From Haloarculaceae archaeon (GTDB lineage Archaea; Halobacteriota; Halobacteria; Halobacteriales; Haloarculaceae), in contig JAHENO010000035.1 of the NCBI GenBank assembly GCA_018609945.1, positions 1 through 34,911 of the forward strand: a DNA stretch of 34,911 nt, in the 5' to 3' direction. Numbering within the stretch: position 1 is the first letter of the stretch; each line of letters begins with the position of its first letter. Shown in pieces: positions 9,504 to 18,623 of the stretch. Under the pieces are notes generated by a model. It was not told where the DNA came from and searched no databases. It worked only from the letters and a program-made list of their open reading frames with translations. The translations under genes and the position numbers were made by a program.

Positions 9504-10886
9504 ATGGACAGACGGACGTTCCTGACACGGACCGGTGGAGTGGCGACTGTAACCCTGCTTGCCGGCTGTGGCGGCGACGGCGGGGGCAGCGACGGCGGGG
9601 ACGGCAGCGATGGCGGGAGCGACGGTGGCGACGGCGGTGACGGTGGCGGTGACGGCGGGGACGGCGGCGAGACGGCGACACCGAGCGACGGAGGCAGTAC
9701 GGACGGCGGAGCCGGCGAAATAAAGGTGGGCGTCCTGGTGCCGTTCTCGGGCGACTTCGCGTGGGTGGGAGAGAACGTGCTCCCGGTGACGCAGATGATC
9801 GCAGAGCAGATCAACAGCGAGGGCGGCATCGACGGCAAGGAGGTGACTGTCGTCCAGGGGGATACGGAGGCGTCGCCGGACGCGTCGCTGTCGGCCGCCA
9901 AGCGACTCATCGACGTCGAGGGGGTGACGGGCGTCATCGGCCCGACGAGCATCACCATGTCGGCCGTCTTCGACCAGTTCACAGAGAACGAGATCCCCAG
10001 CGTGACGCCGACGGCGGGCACGACGTCGCTCGACGACCGGGGTGGCGAGTTCGTCTTCCGAACTGTGCCCTCGGATTCGCTGGGTGGCCGCGCAATCGCG
10101 AAGGCCGCCCGCGAGGAGCAGTTCAACACCGTCCAGAGTTACAGCAGGATGACGATGCTGGTCGGGGACAAGGAGGTGTTCCAGTCCTTCAAGGAACCCA
10201 TCTCCTCGTCGTTCGAGGAGTTCGGCGGCACCGTCGCGGAGGCGATGGACATCAGGACCGGCAAGTCCTCCTACCAGTCGGAGGTCCAGTCGATGATGTC
10301 GACCGACCCCGAGATCACGGTGCTGGTCGCCTCCATCGAGGACAGCATCAAGGTCATGGAAGCGGCGTTCCAGGCCGGCTACGAGGGCAACTGGTTCCTG
10401 ACGCAGGACCAGACCAACGAGGACTTCCTCTCGCAGAGCGAGACCCAGGTCACGAACGGCGTCCTCGGACTCCAGGAGGCAGCCTTCCAGGAGGCCCAGG
10501 AGTCGGGCCGGTTGGCGGAGTTCGACTCGAACATCCAGGAGTACGCCGGCTGGGACGAGACCCGGCTGTTCGCGACCAACACCTTCGACGCGATGAACGT
10601 CATGGGGCTGGCGATGAAACAGACCGCCGCGAACGGCGAGGAGCTGACCGGCGCCAACATCGCCGGCAACATTCGGTCGGTGGCGAACCCGCCGGACCAG
10701 GCCGTGACGAGCTACGTCGAGGGGGCCAGCGCCATCGAGGACGGCACCGACGTCGACTACCGCGGGCTCGCGGGACCGATCGACTTCGACGACGTCGGCG
10801 ACATCCGCGCCCCGTTCTCGATCCAGATGGCCGACGGCGGCGAGTGGTCCGAGGCCGCCCGTCTCCCACCCGAAGCGCTCGAGTAG
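9504..10886 (+). CDS. livJ: HAAT-type ABC transporter substrate-binding lipoprotein (LivJ-like), first system
   Basis: This 460-residue protein captures a small ligand outside the cell and delivers it to the permeases encoded next. RR at 3-4 followed by LLAGC (lipobox Cys22) marks a Tat-exported lipoprotein. Residues 23-70 form a Gly/Asp spacer. The type I periplasmic-binding fold follows in the standard order: strand 1 IKVGVLVPFSGD at about 73-84, helix 1, strand 2 EVTVVQGD at about 113-120, then SAAKRLIDVEGVTGVIGP and FRTVPSD further on. The usual ligand class is branched-chain amino acids, but homologues also bind amides, urea, aromatic acids or carboxylates. First gene of a five-gene operon with LivHMGF. 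Confidence 0.92.
   Translation: MDRRTFLTRTGGVATVTLLAGCGGDGGGSDGGDGSDGGSDGGDGGDGGGDGGDGGETATPSDGGSTDGGAGEIKVGVLVPFSGDFAWVGENVLPVTQMIAEQINSEGGIDGKEVTVVQGDTEASPDASLSAAKRLIDVEGVTGVIGPTSITMSAVFDQFTENEIPSVTPTAGTTSLDDRGGEFVFRTVPSDSLGGRAIAKAAREEQFNTVQSYSRMTMLVGDKEVFQSFKEPISSSFEEFGGTVAEAMDIRTGKSSYQSEVQSMMSTDPEITVLVASIEDSIKVMEAAFQAGYEGNWFLTQDQTNEDFLSQSETQVTNGVLGLQEAAFQEAQESGRLAEFDSNIQEYAGWDETRLFATNTFDAMNVMGLAMKQTAANGEELTGANIAGNIRSVANPPDQAVTSYVEGASAIEDGTDVDYRGLAGPIDFDDVGDIRAPFSIQMADGGEWSEAARLPPEALE
9570..9668 (+). repeat. Degenerate Gly-Gly-Asp/Ser codon repeat in livJ (lipoprotein spacer)
   Basis: About 33 codons after the lipobox are almost only Gly, Asp and Ser, written as irregular GGC-GAC-GGC/GGG triplet runs. 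Such spacers lift the ligand-binding domain off the lipid anchor. The repeat is imperfect, unlike the nearly exact one in the second binding protein. Confidence 0.75.
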
Positions 10887-10896
10887 GCCAGCCAGG

Positions 10897-11778
10897 ATGG
10901 CCTCTGCGCTCTCGCAGTTCCTCCAGGCGGTGGCCTTCGGGCTGGTCGAGGCGAGCGTCATCTCCGTCGGTGCTGTCGGGCTCACGCTCTCCTACGGCGT
11001 CACCCGCTTCATCAACTTCGCGTACGGCGAATTTCTCGCCTACGGTGCCTTCCTGGCGTTCTTTCTCTCGGGGGCAGGGGCGGGCGTCGTGGGGCTCCCT
11101 GTCGCGGCCGTCGTCGCGGTACTCCTCGTCGGGGCGCTCGGGGTCGCTGTCTCCCGCGTGTTCTTCCGGCCCATCTCCGACCGGGGCGCGCTCCCGCTGT
11201 TGATCACGTCTATCGGCGTCGCATTCATCCTCCGGTACCTGCTGATCGCCGGCGCCAGTGCCGAGGCCAGACAGCTTCCCGTCCCGCTGATGCGGCCCGT
11301 CGAAGTCGCCGGGGTCGGCCTCACGCCGCTGGAACTGGGTGTCGTCGCCGTCTCGGTGGTGACGATGCTCGCGATCCATCTGCTCCTCCAGCGGACGATG
11401 CTCGGCAAGACGATGCGTGCGACCAGCGGCAACCGCTCGCTCGCGGAAGTCGCGGGCATCGATACTGACGCGGTCATCCGGAAGACGTGGTTCATCTCCG
11501 CGGCCGCCGGCGGCCTGGCTGGCATCCTCTATGGCGTCCTCTTCGCCCCCTTCCGCCCGACGTTCGGCTTCGGCTACCTCATCGTGGTGTTCGCGGCGAC
11601 GCTCCTGGGGGGAATCGGCCGTCCCTACGGCGCAATGCTCGGTGCCGTCCTGATCGGACTGATGATCAGCCTCGGGTCGACGTACCTCTCGGCCAGTTAC
11701 GACCAGGCGTATGCCTTCATAGCGCTCGTGGGCGTGTTGCTCCTCAGACCCGAGGGTATCCGCGGAGGCGAGTTCTGA
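10897..11778 (+). CDS. livH: HAAT-type ABC transporter permease LivH, first system
   Basis: This 293-residue integral membrane protein is one of the two channel-forming subunits of the importer. It has a run of hydrophobic segments (roughly eight) and the LivH signatures VGLTLSYGVTRFINFAYGEF near the N terminus, LLITSIGVAFILRY mid-protein and a GIGRPYGAMLGAVLIG block. LRPEGIRGGEF at the end is typical. It starts 10 nt after the binding-protein stop and overlaps livM by one base, so co-translation is likely. Confidence 0.93.
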   Translation: MASALSQFLQAVAFGLVEASVISVGAVGLTLSYGVTRFINFAYGEFLAYGAFLAFFLSGAGAGVVGLPVAAVVAVLLVGALGVAVSRVFFRPISDRGALPLLITSIGVAFILRYLLIAGASAEARQLPVPLMRPVEVAGVGLTPLELGVVAVSVVTMLAIHLLLQRTMLGKTMRATSGNRSLAEVAGIDTDAVIRKTWFISAAAGGLAGILYGVLFAPFRPTFGFGYLIVVFAATLLGGIGRPYGAMLGAVLIGLMISLGSTYLSASYDQAYAFIALVGVLLLRPEGIRGGEF

Positions 11779-12818
11779 TGGCGCTGCCCGGTATCGCCTC
11801 GTTTCTCGTGACCATCGGGACGCTCGCGTGCATCTGGGGCCTGCTCGCCCTGGGGTTGAACGTCCACTACGGCTACACAGGGTTGCTCAACTTCGGGCAC
11901 GTCGCTTTCTTCGCTGCCGGCGCGTACGCCTCGGCGGTCCTGACGATGCCACCGCCCGAACAGGTCTCGCAGGCCAACTACGTCATCGGGCTCGACCTCC
12001 CGATGCCGCTGGGATTCCCGGTGAGTCTCGCGGTGGCGGCGCTCGCGGGCGGACTGCTCGCCCTGCTCATCGGGTCAACGAGCGTCCGCCTCGGGTCACA
12101 CTACCTCGCTATCGCCACCTTCGCGCTGGCGGGCATCTTCGAAGACGTCCTCGTCAACGAGACGTGGCTGACGAACGGCACCTTCGGAATGAACAGCGTC
12201 CCGAAGCCGATGCGCGAGACGCTCGGCGCCGGGGGCTGGCAGGTGGCCTACCTCGCCTTCTCGGCGCTGTGTCTGCTCGGGGTGTACCTCCTGCTCGACC
12301 GCCTGATCGACGCCCCGTTCGGCCGCCTGTTGCGGGGCGTCCGCGAGAGCGAGGACGCCGCCCGGATGCTCGGCAAGGACACCAACCTGGTAAAACTCAA
12401 GTCCTTCGCCATCGGCGGGGCTATCGCCGGCTTCGCGGGCGGTCTCTACGCACACTTCCTCGGGAGTGTCGTCACCGAACAGTTCGTCGCCGGCGTCACC
12501 TTCGTCGTCTGGGCTGCCATCCTGCTGGGTGGCGTCGCCTCCTCGTCGGGAGCCATCGTCGGCGCGTTCCTCCTCATCGCCTTCCAGCAGTCGACGCGGT
12601 TCATCCTCACCATCTACGGGTGGATCCAGTCGGTGCTTCCCGAACCGCTGTCCGGGGTCCTGCCCGCGATATTCGCGCCGCTCCCCGATCACCCCTCGTT
12701 CGTCCCGAGCGTTCGGTTCATCGTCATCGGCTGTCTGTTCGTGCTCGTCATCCGGTACCGCCCGGAGGGACTCTTCGGCGATCCGAACGAAGTCACTGTC
12801 ATGGGTGAGGAAGAATGA
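11778..12818 (+). CDS. livM: HAAT-type ABC transporter permease LivM, first system
   Basis: This 346-residue membrane protein is the partner permease. LivM-type motifs are LGLNVHYGYTGLLNFGHVAFFAAGAYASA near the N terminus, LRLGSHYLAIATFALA, GRLLRGVRESEDAARMLGKDTNLVK in the cytoplasmic loop that contacts the ATPases, and the final RYRPEGLFGD. The start at 11778 sits in a TGATG stop/start overlap with livH. The longer upstream reading frame is out of character and was rejected. It overlaps livG by 4 nt. Confidence 0.93.
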   Translation: MALPGIASFLVTIGTLACIWGLLALGLNVHYGYTGLLNFGHVAFFAAGAYASAVLTMPPPEQVSQANYVIGLDLPMPLGFPVSLAVAALAGGLLALLIGSTSVRLGSHYLAIATFALAGIFEDVLVNETWLTNGTFGMNSVPKPMRETLGAGGWQVAYLAFSALCLLGVYLLLDRLIDAPFGRLLRGVRESEDAARMLGKDTNLVKLKSFAIGGAIAGFAGGLYAHFLGSVVTEQFVAGVTFVVWAAILLGGVASSSGAIVGAFLLIAFQQSTRFILTIYGWIQSVLPEPLSGVLPAIFAPLPDHPSFVPSVRFIVIGCLFVLVIRYRPEGLFGDPNEVTVMGEEE

Positions 12819-13626
12819 GTGTCGACCGGGCCGAGACCGAAACGAACGGCGACAGGCCGGAGGACTCGACGCTCCTTGCAGTCGACGGCGTCGTCAAACA
12901 GTTCGGCGGGTTGGTTGCGGTCGACGGCGCGACGTTCGGCGTCGAGGCCGGGTCCATCACGGGACTCATCGGCCCGAACGGTGCGGGCAAATCGACGCTG
13001 TTCGACTGCATCACGGGGGTCTACACGCCGGACGCGGGAACCGTGACCCTGGACGGCGAAGCGATTCAGGGCCTCTCGCCCAACCAGGTCGCCGCGCGGG
13101 GCGTCGGGCGTACCTTCCAGACGCCGAAGACGTTCCGCGGGATGACCGTCCGGGAGAACCTCGCGTTCGCCGCGCGGGAGCAGACCGGCGAACGCGCACT
13201 CGGCGCGCTGTTCCGACCCGGTCGGGTCGAGACCGAGGAGACGGCCATCCAGGAGACGGTCGACGAGACGCTCGAGTTTCTGGAACTGGACCACCTCGCC
13301 GAGGAGTACGCCGGCGGCCTCTCCGGCGGCCAGCGGAAACTCCTCGAACTCGGGCGGGTCCTGATGATGGACCCCGAGATCATCCTGCTCGACGAACCGG
13401 TCGCTGGCGTCAATCCCGCACTCACGGACGAATTGCTGGAGCGCCTCCACGAACTGAACGATCGCGGACGCACGATTCTCTTCATCGAACACGACATGGA
13501 CATCGTCATGGGCCACTGTGACAGCGTCGTCGTCCTGCACAACGGGCAGACGCTCGCCGTCGGCCCGCCCGAGATCGTCCAGGAGGACGACCGCGTCGTC
13601 GAGGCGTACCTGGGGGGGTACGACTG

Positions 13627-13627
<1 letters not shown>
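12815..13627 (+). CDS. livG: HAAT-type ABC transporter ATP-binding protein LivG, first system
   Basis: This 270-residue ATPase has Walker A GPNGAGKST at about 53-61, the Q-loop region around RTFQTPKTFRGMTV, the ABC signature LSGGQRKLLELGRVL, Walker B IILLDEPVAG and the H-loop FIEHDMD. The short gap between VEN-type blocks and the C-terminal VEAYLGG tail mark it as LivG rather than LivF. It powers import through LivH/LivM. Start overlaps livM by 4 nt (ATGA) and the stop overlaps livF by one base. Confidence 0.94.
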
Positions 13628-14394
<767 letters not shown>

Positions 14395-14401
14395 CGCGCC
14401 C

Positions 14402-15820
14402 TCAGCTTTCGTCCGGGAATATCTTCCCGGGATTGAGGATGCCCGCCGGATCGAGCGTCCGCTTTATACCCCGCATCGCGTCGACGGCAGCCTCGCCATG
14501 TTCGGCCGCGAGGTACTCCTGTTTGCCGGTGCCGATGCCGTGTTCGCCGGTGGCGGTGCCGCCGAGTTCGATCGCGCGTTCGACGAGTCGCTTCGAGATG
14601 GTCTCCCCGTTTGCAACCATCTCCGGGTCGTCGGGGTCGACCATCACGAAGTAGTGGACGTTGCCGTCGCCGGCGTGACCGAAACACGCGACCGTGATGT
14701 CGTACTCCTCGCCCAGCTCCTTGGCGTAGGTGACGATCTCGGGGTAGTCACTGATGGGGACCGTGACGTCGCCGGGCGTCAGCGGCGAGAGATCGGGGTC
14801 CCAGGGCTCGAATGCGTCGGCGAGTTCGCGGCGTGCCTCCCACAACTGGGCCATCTCGGCGTCGTTCTCCGCGACCTCGAACCGGTCGACGCCGTGTTCC
14901 TCGAAGATCGTCCGGCAGAAGTCGACCTCCCGTTCGATCCCGTGGTTCGCGTGGAACTCCAGGAAGACCATCGGCGAGTCCGGCAGGTCCGTATCGAGGT
15001 AGTCGTTCGATATCTCAGCCGAGAGTGCGTCGATGAGTTCGATCTTCGCGACGTCGACACCCGACTGGACCGCGTCGACGACCGCTGCGCTGGCTGCTTC
15101 GAGGTCCGAAAAGACTGCCCGGCCGCCCCAGACCTGCTCGGGCAACCCCGCCAGTTCCATCGTCGCGCGAGTGATGACGCCGAGCGTCCCCTCGCTGCCG
15201 ACCACGAGGTCCCCGAGATTGTATCCCGCCGACGTCTTGACGGCCTTGCTGCCGGCCGTGATCACCTCGCCGGTGGGCAAGACGATTTCGGCTTCGAGGA
15301 GCCAGTCGCTCACCTCGCCGTACTTGACGGTCTTCATGCCGCTTGCGTCGTTTGCGAGCATGCCGCCGATGGTCGAAATCTTCCCCGAGGAGGGCAACGA
15401 CGGAAGAAAGAGGCCGTGTTTCTCGACGGCCTCGTTGAGTTCGTCGCCGTAGACGCCGGGCTGGACGTCGACCTGGTGGTCCTCGGGCCGCACCGCCAGC
15501 ACCTCGTCCATCCGGCCCATGTCCATGCTGATGCCGTTGTGGAGCGGCACGGGGTTGCCCTCGAGGCTCGTCCCCGCGGCGTAGGGCGTGACCGGCACCC
15601 CACGCTCGGAGGCTGCACTGAGAATCGCAGAGACATCCGCGGTCGATTCGGGCCAGACCACCGCGTCGGGGAGCGTGCCCGCTTCCCGGTCGGTGCCCCA
15701 GTCGGTCGCGCGCTCGCGGCGGTCACCCCGGCCACGCGAAATCTGGTCGGCGTCGAGAACGTCGTCGAGAAACGCCGTGTCGTGGGTCGAACCACTGGAC
15801 GCAGTCGTATCCTGGCTCAT
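14402..15820 (-). CDS. glcD: FAD-linked 2-hydroxyacid dehydrogenase (GlcD / D-lactate dehydrogenase type)
   Basis: This 472-residue flavoprotein oxidises a 2-hydroxyacid such as glycolate or D-lactate. The N-terminal PCMH-type FAD domain carries VTPYAAGTSLEGNPVP, SSGKISTIGGMLANDASGMKTVKYG and GSEGTLGVIT. The C-terminal FAD-oxidase domain has CFGHAGDGNVHYF, GEHGIGTGKQEYL and ends in DPAGILNPGKIFP. No CCG/iron-sulfur partner gene (GlcF) is next to it. Start 15820 lies 27 nt from a TATA-like box on the minus strand. Convergence with the first liv operon may be chance or may link hydroxyacid uptake and oxidation. Confidence 0.92.
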   Translation of the reverse strand: MSQDTTASSGSTHDTAFLDDVLDADQISRGRGDRRERATDWGTDREAGTLPDAVVWPESTADVSAILSAASERGVPVTPYAAGTSLEGNPVPLHNGISMDMGRMDEVLAVRPEDHQVDVQPGVYGDELNEAVEKHGLFLPSLPSSGKISTIGGMLANDASGMKTVKYGEVSDWLLEAEIVLPTGEVITAGSKAVKTSAGYNLGDLVVGSEGTLGVITRATMELAGLPEQVWGGRAVFSDLEAASAAVVDAVQSGVDVAKIELIDALSAEISNDYLDTDLPDSPMVFLEFHANHGIEREVDFCRTIFEEHGVDRFEVAENDAEMAQLWEARRELADAFEPWDPDLSPLTPGDVTVPISDYPEIVTYAKELGEEYDITVACFGHAGDGNVHYFVMVDPDDPEMVANGETISKRLVERAIELGGTATGEHGIGTGKQEYLAAEHGEAAVDAMRGIKRTLDPAGILNPGKIFPDES

Positions 15821-15843
15821 ACCGATGGATTGGTCCGTACGGT

Positions 15844-15851
15844 GATAAAAG
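15844..15851 (-). promoter_or_regulatory. TATA box of the glcD-like gene
   Basis: On the minus strand this reads CTTTTATC, centred 27 nt before the ATG at 15820. It supports a leaderless transcript from that start. Confidence 0.6.
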
Positions 15852-15902
15852 CTGGCGACGGCTCCTCTGCACGTTTCTCTCTGGAGCGCGAGGAGTGCCG
15901 GC

Positions 15903-15911
15903 AAATAAATA
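15903..15911 (+). promoter_or_regulatory. TATA box of the thioredoxin-fold gene
   Basis: AAATAAATA is an excellent TATA match. Standard spacing puts transcription start near 15932-15936, that is at the ATG at 15936 and just downstream of the GTG at 15929. This matters for the start and frame question of the next gene. Confidence 0.6.
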
Positions 15912-15928
15912 ACGAGTGAGGTGGTATC

Positions 15929-16315
15929 GTGGGGTATGTCACTCGAAACCAGGAGCCGAATCCCGTGTGGGTGGCCGACGCCTACGGGGACACGGTCGAG
16001 GTCCTCTCGGAGTACGGCGAGGAGGTGACGTTCAAGGTGTGGGGTGGCGACTGGTGCAAGGACTGCCGGGCCCAACTCCCGGACTTCGGGGCCGCACTCG
16101 AGGCGGCCGAGGTGCCCGACGAGAACGTTCTTCACCACGAACTCGACCAGGACAAGCAGGGACCCGGCGTCGAGGAGTACGGCATCGAGTACATCCCGAC
16201 GGTCGTGGTCGAACGCGACGGCGAGGAGATCGCTCGCTTCGTCGAGGAGGAGTCCGTTCCCATCGCCATCTACCTCGCTGACCGCCTGGAAGAGACCCTG
16301 GGACCCGTCGACTGA
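15929..16315 (+). CDS. Thioredoxin-fold protein with WCKDC active site; 5' end uncertain (possible frameshift)
   Basis: The open frame gives 128 residues with a GTG start. The active-site motif is WCKDC (C43, C46), followed by ENVLHHELDQD and the cis-Pro block EYIPTVVVERDG, so it is a small cytoplasmic thiol-disulfide protein. The start is suspect: the nearby TATA box points to the ATG at 15936, which is in another frame and begins MSLETRS. The working frame resumes as EPNPVW about 19 nt later. One missing base around 15950-15956 would join the two into a natural N terminus. Alternatively translation begins at the in-frame GTG at 15965. It is divergent from the glcD-like gene and convergent with the YyaL gene. 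Confidence 0.8.
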   Translation: MGYVTRNQEPNPVWVADAYGDTVEVLSEYGEEVTFKVWGGDWCKDCRAQLPDFGAALEAAEVPDENVLHHELDQDKQGPGVEEYGIEYIPTVVVERDGEEIARFVEEESVPIAIYLADRLEETLGPVD

Positions 16316-16333
16316 CGGGCCGGTTCGTGACCC

Positions 16334-18535
16334 TCACTCTCCCGGCGACAGGCGGTCGTCGGCCCAGTCGAGTGCCGCGTCGATGTCGTGTTGTGGCGGC
16401 GAGCAGGTGAAGGACCGACAGGCGTAGACGGTCGGGCGCCCGTCGCGCGCGCTCCGGTCGGCCCAGACCGGCGGTGCCTCGGACAGTCCGAGCGTCGCCA
16501 GCCAGTCGTCGAAGGTGCCACCGTCGGCGGGCCGTGGCGCGAGTATTCGGGACGGTAGATACCGGTCGGCGAGTGCCTCCCGCCACTCGGCAGGGAGATC
16601 GTCGGCGACGAGCGTCAGCTCCAGCGCGCCGGTCGCGTACGTATCGGCGGCGAGCGTGAGCGAGGCGTGCTGGAGCGGGTTCGATTCGACCTTGCTCCCG
16701 TGGGTTTCGAGGACGCGCCCGGCCACTGTCTCGAACCGGTCGTCCGCGCGGAAGTGGTCCAGCCCCAGCAACAGCGAGGCGGCGACGCCCGCGCTCGACG
16801 GCGTCGACTGGTCGGTCACCTCCTGTGGCCGTGCGATCAGTTGCTCGCCGCCGGCGGGCGTGAAATAGAGGGTCCCCGCCTCTGCGTCCCAGAAGCGCTC
16901 GGCGATGGCGTCCCCCAACGCCAGCGCAAACCCGAGGTGGTCGACATCGCCAGTGACCTGGTAGAGATCGAACGCTGCCCGCCCGAGATACGCGTAATCC
17001 TCGAGATAGCCATCGACTTTCGTCTCCCCGTCCCTGTACCGGCGCTGGAGGTGCCCGGCCCCGTCGTCCCAGAGGTGCTCGCGGACGAACCCGAGCGCCT
17101 CCGCCCCGACGTCTGCGTACTCGTCGTCGAGTACGAGCCCCGCCTCGGCCAGCATCGAGATGGCGAGTCCGTTCCAGCCGGCGAGTATCTTCTCGTCCCT
17201 CGCGGGCCGGGGCCGTCGGGCACGCGCCTGGAAGACCTGCTCGCGGGCCCGTTCGAGCCGGTCCCGGATGTCGTCCGCAGGCACGTCGTACTCTTCGGTC
17301 AGTTCCGCGACGCTGGCAGAGCGGGTCAGGACGGTCTGCCCGTGCTCGAAGTTGCCCGCCTGGGTGACGCCGTAGCGGTCACAGAACAGCGCGGCGTCGG
17401 TCTCGTCGTCGACGGCGTCCCGGACGCCGCCGGGCGTCCAGACGTAGAAGGCACCCTCTTCTTGCTCGCCCGACTCTCCATCGCTGCTCGCGGGTCGCTT
17501 CGCTCCCCGCTCGCTTTCGTCGCGGTCGTCTCCAGTTGGGACGACCGCGCTCCGCGCGTCGAGCGTGCTGTAGAAGCCACCCTCGGGATGCTGGAGTTCC
17601 CGCTGGAGGAACGCGATGGTCTCCCGGACGACCTCGGCATACCGCTCCCGGCCGGTGAGCTGGTAACCAGCCAGCAGCGCCCGCGGAATCTCGGCGTTGT
17701 CGTAGAGCATCTTCTCGAAGTGTGGCACCACCCACTCGCGGTCGGTGGTGTAGCGGTGGAACCCGCCGCCGACGTGGTCGTAGAGCCCGCGGTCGGCCAT
17801 CGCGTCAAGGGTCTCCTCGACGACTGCGCGGTACTCCTCACGGCCGGTCCGGTCGTGGGCCCGCACGAGGATGTCCAGGCGCCCGGCGTGGGGGAACTTC
17901 TGGCTGCGTCCCCAGCCGCCGTGTTCCCGGTCGGCGCCCCGCAGTGCTGCCTCTGCGGCCCGCTCCAGGGCGTCGCTGTCCGGCGCGCTGCCGGGCTGGT
18001 CGGGCACATCCTCGAGTTCGCCAGCGATGGCCCGTTTCCACTGTTCTGCGCGGTCCTCGATCTTCTCGCGTTCCTCCGGGTCGGTCCAGGCTCCGCTGAT
18101 GTCCTCCAACAACTGGACGAAGCCCGGCTGGCCGCGCTTTGGCTCGGGCGGGAAGTACGTGCCGACGTAGAAGGGCTTGCCCTCCGGGGTCAGCCAGACG
18201 GAGAGGGGCCACCCGCCGCGGCCGGTGACGCGCTGACAGATTGTCTGGTAGATCCTATCCACGTCCGGCCGCTCCTCGCGGTCGACCTTCACCGGGACGA
18301 ACCCGTCGTTGAGTATCTCGGCGACGCGCTCGCTCTCGAAGCTCTCCTCCTCCATGACGTGACACCAGTGGCAGGCCGCGTACCCCACAGAGAGGAAGAT
18401 CGGGACGTCCCGCTGGCGTGCGGCCTCGCGTGCGGTTTCGTCCCAGGGTTGCCAGTTGACCGGATTGTCCGCGTGCTGTCGGAGGTACGGGCTGCCCTCC
18501 TCGTCGAGACGGTTGCGGCGGGCTGGATCTGACAT
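16334..18535 (-). CDS. YyaL/SSP411 family protein with thioredoxin-like DUF255 domain
   Basis: This is a 733-residue protein. The N-terminal DUF255 thioredoxin-like domain includes SPYLRQHADNPVNW and FLSVGYAACHWCHVMEEESF with C55 and C58. It is followed by a long (alpha/alpha)6-barrel region resembling glycosidases/epimerases (for example FHRYTTDREWVVPHFEKMLYDNA and LAGWNGLAISMLAEAG) and a C-terminal CRSFTCSPP block. The family is widespread and its function is unproven. An insert of about 25 Ser/Glu/Gly-rich residues (near 17458-17545) interrupts the barrel just before EEGAFYVW. Start 18535 begins the conserved domain after a short polar leader and has a T-rich element 27 nt upstream. Confidence 0.9.
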   Translation of the reverse strand: MSDPARRNRLDEEGSPYLRQHADNPVNWQPWDETAREAARQRDVPIFLSVGYAACHWCHVMEEESFESERVAEILNDGFVPVKVDREERPDVDRIYQTICQRVTGRGGWPLSVWLTPEGKPFYVGTYFPPEPKRGQPGFVQLLEDISGAWTDPEEREKIEDRAEQWKRAIAGELEDVPDQPGSAPDSDALERAAEAALRGADREHGGWGRSQKFPHAGRLDILVRAHDRTGREEYRAVVEETLDAMADRGLYDHVGGGFHRYTTDREWVVPHFEKMLYDNAEIPRALLAGYQLTGRERYAEVVRETIAFLQRELQHPEGGFYSTLDARSAVVPTGDDRDESERGAKRPASSDGESGEQEEGAFYVWTPGGVRDAVDDETDAALFCDRYGVTQAGNFEHGQTVLTRSASVAELTEEYDVPADDIRDRLERAREQVFQARARRPRPARDEKILAGWNGLAISMLAEAGLVLDDEYADVGAEALGFVREHLWDDGAGHLQRRYRDGETKVDGYLEDYAYLGRAAFDLYQVTGDVDHLGFALALGDAIAERFWDAEAGTLYFTPAGGEQLIARPQEVTDQSTPSSAGVAASLLLGLDHFRADDRFETVAGRVLETHGSKVESNPLQHASLTLAADTYATGALELTLVADDLPAEWREALADRYLPSRILAPRPADGGTFDDWLATLGLSEAPPVWADRSARDGRPTVYACRSFTCSPPQHDIDAALDWADDRLSPGE

Positions 18536-18623
18536 ACTGCCTCTCCGCGTTCCGCGAGCAAAAGGGATTGGACTGCGGGTCCGTGTGGGGGAGCCGAGAG
18601 CGGCCACTCACCATCGAAAGTGG

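Noticed and set aside
9471..10985. 504-residue minus-strand frame across the first binding protein and the start of livH
   Set aside because: Antisense to two genes in a clear operon with a promoter and lipoprotein signal.
16044..16427. 127-residue frame overlapping the thioredoxin-fold gene and the YyaL 3' end
   Set aside because: Arg/Ser/Pro-rich out-of-frame shadow of the WCKDC protein.
16667..18532. 621-residue open frame opposite the YyaL gene
   Set aside because: Same antisense effect; the minus strand carries the recognisable DUF255/YyaL motifs.
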